This document shows, one piece after another, positions 1-5,766 of a stretch of 9,108 bases of DNA. This stretch comes from Cloacimonetes bacterium UBA6081 (GTDB lineage: Bacteria > Cloacimonadota > Cloacimonadia > Cloacimonadales > Cloacimonadaceae). The DNA is taken from assembly GCA_002428685.1 (NCBI GenBank), contig DIXL01000030.1:1-9108 (forward strand), given 5' to 3'. A program made the position numbers and the translations under genes. The notes under the pieces were generated by a model. The model did not search any database. It was not told the DNA's origin and worked only from the letters and a program-made list of their open reading frames with translations. Numbering within the stretch: position 1 is the first letter of the stretch; each line of letters opens with the position of its first letter.

Positions 1-60
1 CTTATAACAGAGTAACATGCGTGCACAGACGTGGGTTAGCATCCTGCAGCCTTCCGCATT

Positions 61-119
61 AGTCCTTCTGCCCCCATAAATTGAGACCGCTCTGATTCTC
101 AGGGTGGGGCAGAATGACT
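61..119. repeat. Imperfect long inverted repeat downstream of the thiS-like gene
   Basis: The arms at 66-74 (TTCTGCCCC) and 106-114 (GGGGCAGAA) are perfect 9-base reverse complements. Past one C/T mismatch, the flanks AGTC (61-64) and GACT (116-119) extend the stem to 14 positions. Inside the 31-base loop, TGAGA (82-86) and TCTCA (97-101) can form a second nested stem. No U-run follows the stem on either strand, so it is not a standard intrinsic terminator. It could be a dispersed palindromic repeat or a structured 3' end of the operon transcript. The rest of 1-145 shows no supportable gene. Confidence 0.6.
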
Positions 120-145
120 CCTGCTTAGTTCTATTCCTGCTTTGC

Positions 146-376
146 TCAACCCCCGCTAATCAGGTGGATAACCTTTAAATCTGCATTTTCTGGTATAGCA
201 GTTGTGTCGTAATCTGCTTTTTTTACCAAGTTGCCATTAAGCTTAATTACCAGCATGGGAAAGGTGTAATTCATCATCAATAGGGCATCGCGGATGGTTA
301 ATCCATCCTTCCAGGGGAGTTTATTATCATTTACTAAAAAAGTGGATTGATCCATATCGCAAACTTCATTGTGCAT
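146..376 (-). CDS. thiS: ThiS/MoaD-family sulfur carrier protein
   Basis: Small ubiquitin-fold sulfur carrier. In this family the C-terminal Gly-Gly is adenylated by an E1-like enzyme and converted to a thiocarboxylate, which donates sulfur to the thiazole of thiamine (ThiS) or to molybdopterin (MoaD). The 76-residue product ends in ISGG with the required terminal GG, and has the family pattern of an N-terminal strand, a segment LPWKDGLTIRDAL and a second strand VIKLNGNLV. The start overlaps the upstream thiF-like gene by 11 bases. A second in-frame ATG at 353-355 would give 69 residues, closer to typical ThiS length, and neither start has a strong ribosome binding site. The neighbouring E1 gene is its obvious partner. 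ThiS is preferred from overall similarity, but a MoaD-like role is not excluded because a mobB-like gene lies in the same operon and no thiG or thiH is visible. Confidence 0.8.
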   Translation of the reverse strand: MHNEVCDMDQSTFLVNDNKLPWKDGLTIRDALLMMNYTFPMLVIKLNGNLVKKADYDTTAIPENADLKVIHLISGG

Positions 377-980
377 GCTTTACCAGCAGTTCCAAGGCCA
401 AATTAGCCTGCATGTTGGCAACTATTGCCACTCGTGGTGCCACAGGACTAATCCCAGGCTGAAGTTCACTTTGCAGATCTCCCACAATGTGCAGATTATC
501 GCAGTGCTGGGTTTTGAGCAATTCATTTCGACCATATCCCGCAAGCCCTGAAGCAGCTATGATAGGTCTATCGGGAAAAAGACTCAGCCAGGTGTTTATC
601 AGCATTTCTTTTTGCTCATCATCGTCAAAGGCTTCTATAAGTAAATCAGCCTCCGCAAAGATGCTATGCAGATTTTGGGGAGTTATCTTTATCTGGTTTA
701 GTTGCATAGTGATAAAGGGATTAAACGCCCTGATATTGTCTGAAATTGCCTGAACTTTAGGCTGCCCAACCTGATTTATACTAAATTGCTGGCGGTTAAG
801 GTTTTCCAGGCTAACCGTGTCAAAATCTGCAATAATCAATTTGCCAATCCCTGTGCGAGCCAGGGAAATAGCGATATTGGAACCTAATCCCCCTGCTCCA
901 GCTATGCCTACTACAGCTTTTTGCCAAATAGGAAAAGCGAGAGGATCGCGTTTGGTGAAGTAAGTTTCCGGGGTTAGCAT
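366..980 (-). CDS. thiF: ThiF family 2 (E1-like) sulfur carrier adenylyltransferase
   Basis: Predicted to adenylate the C-terminal glycine of the sulfur carrier encoded immediately downstream, using ATP in the cytoplasm. With the ATG at 978-980 the product has 204 residues. A Rossmann nucleotide-binding loop GAGGLG lies at 28-33, an acidic strand end ADFD at 51-54 and the E1 signature NRQQ at 62-65. A late block GISPVAPRVA (176-185) resembles the short ThiF family 2 (TIGR02354 type). The zinc-binding CxxC pairs of E. coli ThiF and MoeB are absent; the only cysteine is C160, a candidate for the persulfide-carrying residue. A TTG nine bases upstream is also in frame, but AGGA at 991-994 lies 10 bases before the ATG and only 1 base before the TTG, so the ATG is chosen. 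The gene follows mobB after 84 bases containing a hairpin repeat and overlaps thiS. The final substrate (thiamine or Mo/W cofactor) is inferred, not shown. Confidence 0.85.
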   Translation of the reverse strand: MLTPETYFTKRDPLAFPIWQKAVVGIAGAGGLGSNIAISLARTGIGKLIIADFDTVSLENLNRQQFSINQVGQPKVQAISDNIRAFNPFITMQLNQIKITPQNLHSIFAEADLLIEAFDDDEQKEMLINTWLSLFPDRPIIAASGLAGYGRNELLKTQHCDNLHIVGDLQSELQPGISPVAPRVAIVANMQANLALELLVKHAQ

Positions 981-990
981 AGGCTGCAAG

Positions 991-997
991 TCCTTTT
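991..997 (-). promoter_or_regulatory. Ribosome binding site of the thiF-like gene
   Basis: The minus strand reads AAAAGGA here, with AGGA 10 bases before the ATG at 980. It favours that ATG over the in-frame TTG at 989, which would begin one base after the motif. Confidence 0.5.
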
Positions 998-1006
998 ATA
1001 GAGCTG

Positions 1007-1030
1007 GATTCCCGCCTCCGCGGGAAAGAC
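1007..1030. repeat. REP-like GC-rich palindrome between mobB-like and thiF-like genes
   Basis: TTCCCGC at 1009-1015 and GCGGGAA at 1020-1026 form a perfect 7-bp stem with a 4-base CTCC loop, flanked by GGA and AGAC. This matches the widespread GGATTCCCGC...GCGGGAATGAC type of small intergenic repeat found dispersed in many bacterial genomes (compare Neisseria dRS3). On the minus strand it would form a hairpin in the transcript just ahead of thiF. No U-tract follows, so a terminator is unlikely; partial attenuation or mRNA stabilisation is possible. Copy number in this genome cannot be seen here. Confidence 0.6.
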
Positions 1031-1064
1031 AATAGCGATCTCTCATAATAAGATATTTACCTCG

Positions 1065-1814
1065 TCAGCACTTTATCTCTATCTTTATGCTGCCTTGGGG
1101 ATCAATGTCCTTCAGGTTGTTCACAAAGCCTAAGATTATGTCCCGCAGCAGCTTTTGCACAAAGGGAACGATAACCACATTCCGGTTGTCGATGGTTATG
1201 GTGCTGTCTGGAGAATTGTCCAGCATGCAATCGCTACGTTTAGAAATACCCTGAACAATGTCTATAGCCATTTGATGACAGCTTTTTCCACAAGCAGAGC
1301 AGCATTCTGCCTCAGCAAGCGGAAGGATTTCGAAGCTTCTGCTGATGGCTGTGTCGATTAATTCCGCCGGCTTGTTTTGCAGACAAAATACAGGTAAACC
1401 CTTATATGAGGTAAGATTGTCTGCTATCAAACCGGATATCCCGATTGTGGTTCCATCCATCAATTCGTCAAGTTGTGCGGTAGTTTGCGCACACACAAAT
1501 TTGGGTATGGGAGCGTCCTTTAAACCTTCAACAATCAGGTAATCGGCTTTTAGATAACCAAGCATTTCGGACAAATTCAAGCTGTGTGGGAAAAGCAATG
1601 CGGTGTCGTGTAAACCCTTGGCAAAGACCGCTTTACTACCAGCTTTGGTATGCAGCCAGGTATTTTTGCCCTCTGTATCGCTGTGGTAGTCTTCGTTGTG
1701 GATGTCTTTGATGGATACTACTTTATAGCCACGGGCGGTAAGTTCTTTAATCAGGGCACAGACTAAGGTGGTTTTACCGGTATGGTGATAACCGATTACT
1801 CCGATGGCTTTCAT
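1065..1814 (-). CDS. mobB: MobB-like P-loop GTPase with C-terminal cysteine-rich (Fe-S-like) domain
   Basis: Related to MobB, the nucleotide-binding accessory protein of molybdopterin guanine dinucleotide synthesis. The 249-residue product has a Walker A loop GYHHTGKT at 8-15, a MobB-like central part including HTKAGSKAVF (55-64), and the family signature VEGLKDAPIPK at 95-105. The part after about residue 165 is not in E. coli MobB. It carries cysteines 172, 175, 179 and 196, spaced C-x2-C-x3-C-x16-C, close to the Fe-S domain spacing of RnfB-like proteins, followed by VPFVQKLLRDIILG (216-229). As I recall, archaeal and anaerobe MobB homologues have a similar tail. The start codon shares one base with the ispF stop (TAATG), and GAGGA at 1818-1822 inside the end of ispF serves as ribosome binding site, so translation is probably coupled. 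A role in Mo or W cofactor maturation is inferred; no Mo/W enzyme gene is in view. Confidence 0.85.
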   Translation of the reverse strand: MKAIGVIGYHHTGKTTLVCALIKELTARGYKVVSIKDIHNEDYHSDTEGKNTWLHTKAGSKAVFAKGLHDTALLFPHSLNLSEMLGYLKADYLIVEGLKDAPIPKFVCAQTTAQLDELMDGTTIGISGLIADNLTSYKGLPVFCLQNKPAELIDTAISRSFEILPLAEAECCSACGKSCHQMAIDIVQGISKRSDCMLDNSPDSTITIDNRNVVIVPFVQKLLRDIILGFVNNLKDIDPQGSIKIEIKC

Positions 1815-2293
1815 TAATCCTCTTTAGTGAGTAGTAAAGTGCAGTTAGTGCTTATCCCCTCGCCTTTGCCAGAAACACCCAAGCCTTCTTCGGTTGTGGC
1901 TTTTACGGAGATTGCCTCAATAGAACAGCACAAATCTGCGGCAATATTGCTCCGCATGGCATCAATAAATGCTCTCAGTTTTGGCTGCTCGGCACAAATG
2001 GTCGCGTCCAGGTTGCTTAGTTGCCAGCCTTGTTTACAAACCAACTGGTAAACATGGCGCAATAAGACTCGGGAATCAATAGCTTTATATGCATTATCCG
2101 TATCAGGAAAGTGAGAACCGATATCTCCCAAAGCCAAAGCACCCAATAGCGCATCGATGATACTATGAATCAGCACATCTGCATCGGAGTGGCCAAGCAG
2201 ACCGCTTTCAAAAGGAATTTCCACTCCTCCCAAAATCAACTTTCGCCCTTTTACAAGGCGATGAACATCGTATCCGCTGCCAATGCGAAGCAT
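1814..2293 (-). CDS. ispF: 2-C-methyl-D-erythritol 2,4-cyclodiphosphate synthase
   Basis: Catalyses the fifth step of the MEP isoprenoid pathway, cyclising CDP-methylerythritol 2-phosphate to methylerythritol 2,4-cyclodiphosphate with release of CMP. The product is 159 residues, normal for the family, which acts as a cytoplasmic trimer. The metal ligands are visible as D9 and H11 in GYDVH and as H43 in VLIHS. Other signatures are GHSDADVL (34-41), GDIGSHFPDTD (56-66) and the C-terminal KATTEEGLG (131-139) followed by GKGEG. The start lies four bases after the glmS stop with only a weak ribosome binding site, which suggests coupling to glmS translation. IspD, which acts two steps earlier, is encoded on the other side of glmS; IspE is not in the window. 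Confidence 0.98.
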   Translation of the reverse strand: MLRIGSGYDVHRLVKGRKLILGGVEIPFESGLLGHSDADVLIHSIIDALLGALALGDIGSHFPDTDNAYKAIDSRVLLRHVYQLVCKQGWQLSNLDATICAEQPKLRAFIDAMRSNIAADLCCSIEAISVKATTEEGLGVSGKGEGISTNCTLLLTKED

Positions 2294-2297
2294 GGTA

Positions 2298-5054
2298 TCA
2301 GTCCACGGTTATAGATTTGGAAACGTTTTTAGGGACATCCGGATGAACCCCGTGATCCATTACGCCCAGGCTATCCAGTTTTTTCAGCTTGCGGATGCTC
2401 ATTCTAAGTGCCAAAAGCTGCAAGACAATTGTGGCAGAAAAACAGGTTAAGAGGCTGGAACCTGTTTTGGGTAACATGATGTATGCCCAGCCATAATATC
2501 CACCTTCATTGGGGTTTCCGGATGCGTTTTTCAGCAGGTTATCGTTTTCTTCGGCAATCACATAGGTATTTGCCCCGCGAATCTTGTGAGTGTTGATTTG
2601 CGAGATGGTTAAATTTACATCGCGCTCATCGGGACCGGTTATGTAAATCAGGGGGTAATTGCGGTAGAGGGGTTCAAAGAAATCTCTGTCCTTAACCAAA
2701 CCTTCAAATATTTCGCTGCCCTTGGGGGATAGATTAAAGGGCTTGTTGTGGGTAAATATATAATCTGCCAAGGCTTTATAAATCTCTTTGGTTTCACTGT
2801 GCTCCAAGCCATTTAGTTGGCTTAGATTATCAATCTGGTCGATTGCAGCCCCAAAAGAACGCACCAAGGAACGAACGTGTTTTACGCCAAATACAGTGTT
2901 CTTACCCAAAATCGTATTGGGTCCATGTTTAAATTCTGACGCCTCGCGACCTTCCGCATGATTCAGTACAGTTTCACGAATTTTCAATGCGCCTTCCATG
3001 GCAACACCGCTGATCTTTGTGGCCAAAATATGCAGCGAAGGCTCCATGTATATCTTTCCCGCCATATTATCTATCATATCATCCATCTTTTCCACAGTTT
3101 CCTTTAATAAAGAGGGAATTTTAGCAAGAGACTGATAGCGATTGGCAAGCTCTGCTTCACGTTTTTTTCTTTGTCCCTGGCTGAGGTTGGTATCCAATTC
3201 CTTTAGGATCATCTCTGCTGTGCGGATAGCCAGGTAATAGAACAAGGTAATCTGATTCATGAAGCTCTTGGTGGCAGGAACGGCAATTTCCGGACCGCAC
3301 AGAATTGGTATGGCCACATCGCTTTTTTCCTGGCCAAGGGTTGAATTCATGTTGTTAACCAGCACCACTTTACGCACATTCAGATTGGCAGAATCGATAT
3401 CATTGAAAATATCTATCAAATCCTTGGTCTCACCTGATTGCGAAACACCTATAATAAGGTCGTTATCCTTGATGCAATTAGAGTATTCACCCCTAAAATC
3501 ACCAGGTAAGATGGGGATTATTTCCATTCCGGCAATGGAATTGAAGAATAAGGCTGCTATCTTAGTTGCGTGAAAACTAGTCCCACAGGCGATAGTGTAG
3601 GCATTACGGTTATTTGAAATAGTGTTTTTGGCCAGGATAAGAAAGTCGTGGACGCTTTTTTCAAATTCAATCACACTTATTTCTTCAGATAGTGAATCCA
3701 AAGCTTTGGCTATGCTTAGTTTCTTTATGTCATAATCGCCATTCATCAGCTCTAAAAAGATGTTTTTCTCATTGGAAAAGAAGTATTTCTTGTCAAAATC
3801 CTCTTTTACAGCCACATCAAAGATCTCATGGTAGCTGCTTTGAACCTTGGCATAGAAGCTGTTAATCAGTTCTGAAGTGCACAGTTGCTCAAAGATGCTG
3901 CGTCTTTCCTGTAAATTAGTGGCAGCTAAAATGGCAAGCATTTGGCTATATATCTGCTCTTTTACCTTTTCGGTTTCCATCAGACTCCGCATGCGTTTCC
4001 CAGAGTTTGAGCCGCCCTGAAACAGCTTTATCAGCTTTCCGGTGGATTCGCTTTGGGCATAAATTTCCTGCTCCATAAAGTATTCAAATTCCGGTAATAG
4101 GGCAACGTCCTCTGCCCGCAGCTTCGAGTAAACAGGTTTGGTAGGAATTTTATCGCCGGTATGCCAGATTTCGTCAGGTTGATTCAAACGCTTGAACTTC
4201 AGCTCTTTTTGGGCAAAAACCTGATAGGCATCTGCAGTGTATTCAATGAATTCACCCTCTCGTAAGTTTATCAGTTGCTTGGTAAAACGCAGCACCGCAG
4301 TAAGATCTGAAGAGGCCAAACAGAAAGGCATGTCCTCTATGGTGCCCACGCCAAAATACAGGCTGCTACCCGCTTTGATTGCCCACGACGTTTCGGTGAT
4401 GGGATCCACAATCACAGCCGCATAGCTGCCAATCATCTTTTCAGCGGTTTGGATAATAGCGCGGCGCATGCAGGCTTTGCGCAAATCCAAAGTGCTGGGA
4501 TTATTAGCTTTGTTCATTTCGAGATCAAATTGATGTTCCACGCTATGCACCAGCATTTCACCATCATTATCACTTTGAACCTGATGCCCTTCATTGGTTA
4601 AAAACTGTTTTAACTCTCTGGTATTTGTTATGTTACCGTTATGCGCGCCATATATGTGGCGTTTGCATTTCACCTCATGAGGTTGGGCATTTTGCTTGTT
4701 CACAAAGCCAAAAGTAGCCCAACGCACTTGCCCGCAGAAGATTTTTCCGCTTTGCTTTTCAATGCCAAGGGTTTTTACCAAAGTACTTGGCGCACCGACA
4801 TCTTTAAGCAGAGTTACTTTATCAGTATCCCCTTGAAATGCCGCTCCAGTGCTGTCGTAACCTCTATATTCCAGAGCTTTTAGCAGTTGCGAGGCATAAG
4901 AACCCAAGTTTATTGATACTTTTGGCAGTGCCATTCCCAAAACTCCGCAGCCAAGACCAAAAATTGGGATTGGGATGCGTAGGTTATATCTGTTTAAGTT
5001 GTTCATCATTTTCTTGGCTAGAGGGGAAACTTGTTTAAGTACAGGTTGTAGCAT
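2298..5054 (-). CDS. glmS: GlmS-like glucosamine-6-phosphate synthase, long variant (class II glutaminase plus two SIS domains)
   Basis: Predicted to make glucosamine 6-phosphate from fructose 6-phosphate and glutamine, the entry step to UDP-GlcNAc for peptidoglycan and LPS. At 918 residues it is about half again as long as typical GlmS (around 610). The glutaminase domain retains C36 in GCGVLG, RWAT (111-114), H126, HNG (138-140) and D164. The first SIS domain shows ACGTSFHA (489-496) and SQSGET (538-543). The second shows EGALKIRE (687-694), HAEG (699-702) and KHGP (709-712), and the C terminus SKSITVD contains the counterpart of the catalytic lysine (K913). Three things are unusual: a 35-residue extension before the nucleophile cysteine, which is N-terminal in normal GlmS; an insertion at about 340-484 between glutaminase and SIS1; and another at about 714-798 inside SIS2. 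The start is backed by GAGGA five bases upstream. The gene is seven bases after ispD and four before ispF. A related glutamine-dependent sugar aminotransferase remains possible. Confidence 0.85.
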   Translation of the reverse strand: MLQPVLKQVSPLAKKMMNNLNRYNLRIPIPIFGLGCGVLGMALPKVSINLGSYASQLLKALEYRGYDSTGAAFQGDTDKVTLLKDVGAPSTLVKTLGIEKQSGKIFCGQVRWATFGFVNKQNAQPHEVKCKRHIYGAHNGNITNTRELKQFLTNEGHQVQSDNDGEMLVHSVEHQFDLEMNKANNPSTLDLRKACMRRAIIQTAEKMIGSYAAVIVDPITETSWAIKAGSSLYFGVGTIEDMPFCLASSDLTAVLRFTKQLINLREGEFIEYTADAYQVFAQKELKFKRLNQPDEIWHTGDKIPTKPVYSKLRAEDVALLPEFEYFMEQEIYAQSESTGKLIKLFQGGSNSGKRMRSLMETEKVKEQIYSQMLAILAATNLQERRSIFEQLCTSELINSFYAKVQSSYHEIFDVAVKEDFDKKYFFSNEKNIFLELMNGDYDIKKLSIAKALDSLSEEISVIEFEKSVHDFLILAKNTISNNRNAYTIACGTSFHATKIAALFFNSIAGMEIIPILPGDFRGEYSNCIKDNDLIIGVSQSGETKDLIDIFNDIDSANLNVRKVVLVNNMNSTLGQEKSDVAIPILCGPEIAVPATKSFMNQITLFYYLAIRTAEMILKELDTNLSQGQRKKREAELANRYQSLAKIPSLLKETVEKMDDMIDNMAGKIYMEPSLHILATKISGVAMEGALKIRETVLNHAEGREASEFKHGPNTILGKNTVFGVKHVRSLVRSFGAAIDQIDNLSQLNGLEHSETKEIYKALADYIFTHNKPFNLSPKGSEIFEGLVKDRDFFEPLYRNYPLIYITGPDERDVNLTISQINTHKIRGANTYVIAEENDNLLKNASGNPNEGGYYGWAYIMLPKTGSSLLTCFSATIVLQLLALRMSIRKLKKLDSLGVMDHGVHPDVPKNVSKSITVD

Positions 5055-5058
5055 TTTA

Positions 5059-5063
5059 TCCTC
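5059..5063 (-). promoter_or_regulatory. Ribosome binding site of the glmS-like gene
   Basis: GAGGA overlaps the ispD stop codon and ends four bases before the ATG at 5052-5054. It supports the upstream start, and therefore the N-terminal extension, over the in-frame ATG pair at codons 16-17, which have no comparable motif. Confidence 0.65.
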
Positions 5064-5766
5064 AAATCATATTCTTTTCAATCAGTTGCGTAGCAAAAAA
5101 CAAATCAGTTTCATCCGTGATCTTCAAGTTAAATTCGCTGCACACCATGTATCTGACCTTCTGCCCCATTTGCTCCACCAGTGAAGCGTCATCCGTGCTT
5201 ACAAATCCCTTTGCGTAGGATTCCAGATATGCGTCCATAATAAGTGAGTATGCAAATACCTGAGGTGTGAAAGCCTGAATTAACTGGTTACGTGGCAAGG
5301 TTATAAGAGCATAATCACCTTCAATTTGCTTCACGGTGTGTTTCATCCGTGCAGCCGGAATTACAGCTTGATCTATTAAAACTGCGGACATTAACTGCTC
5401 TATCAGTTCCATTGTAACAAATGGACGCACTCCATCATGGATTGCCACATAATTTGTCCCAACCGGACAGCTTTGCAAAGCACCAAACACAGAATCCTGA
5501 CGTTCCTCACCTCCGGCAATTACCAAATAGGGCTTATCAATGCCTACCAGATAGTTGTCAATCAAAGCTCTTGTGCTTTCTACATCTGCTTCCGGAGCTG
5601 TGATGATGATGTTATTGATGTAGGGAGAATGCGCAAAAGGCTCCAGACTTCGGATCAGAATAGGAATTCCTCCCAGTTCTCTAAATTGTTTTTTAGCTCG
5701 GCCTGGCAACCTGCTTCCGCTGCCGGCAGCAGTAATAATGGCTGTTGTAGAAATTAGTGTATCCAT
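5062..5766 (-). CDS. ispD: 2-C-methyl-D-erythritol 4-phosphate cytidylyltransferase
   Basis: Third step of the MEP pathway: transfers CMP from CTP to 2-C-methyl-D-erythritol 4-phosphate. The product is 234 residues, the usual length. The nucleotide-binding loop AAGSGSRL is at 13-20, with R19 and K26 (in KKQF) at the expected catalytic positions. Further family marks are GGEERQDSV (85-93), HDGVRPF (110-116), TPQVF (167-171), STDDAS (190-195) and NLKIT (213-217), with K215 matching the conserved late lysine. A small variation is KKQF where most family members have PKQ. The gene overlaps the end of the radical SAM gene by 13 bases, with GGAG about 10 bases upstream, and the glmS-like gene follows after seven bases. 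IspD and IspF are often adjacent or fused; here glmS separates them. Confidence 0.95.
   Translation of the reverse strand: MDTLISTTAIITAAGSGSRLPGRAKKQFRELGGIPILIRSLEPFAHSPYINNIIITAPEADVESTRALIDNYLVGIDKPYLVIAGGEERQDSVFGALQSCPVGTNYVAIHDGVRPFVTMELIEQLMSAVLIDQAVIPAARMKHTVKQIEGDYALITLPRNQLIQAFTPQVFAYSLIMDAYLESYAKGFVSTDDASLVEQMGQKVRYMVCSEFNLKITDETDLFFATQLIEKNMI

Noticed and set aside
1..42. Minus-strand ATG at 40-42 with an open frame running off the window edge
   Set aside because: Only 14 codons are visible, with no clear ribosome binding site or recognisable sequence, so it cannot be called a gene.
50..110. Possible TPP riboswitch on the minus strand (CTGAGA, and GGACTAATGCGG resembling the thi box)
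   Set aside because: The motifs are partial and the core segments ACCC and GAACCTGA are missing between them. It also lies downstream of thiS rather than before a visible thiamine gene.
820..1032. 70-codon minus-strand frame starting SFPRRRES
   Set aside because: This start is the familiar spurious translation of the REP-like palindrome at 1007-1030, and the rest is out of frame within the real thiF-like gene.
5055..5061. glmS ribozyme/riboswitch ahead of the glmS-like gene
   Set aside because: Only seven bases separate ispD and glmS, so there is no leader able to hold the ribozyme.
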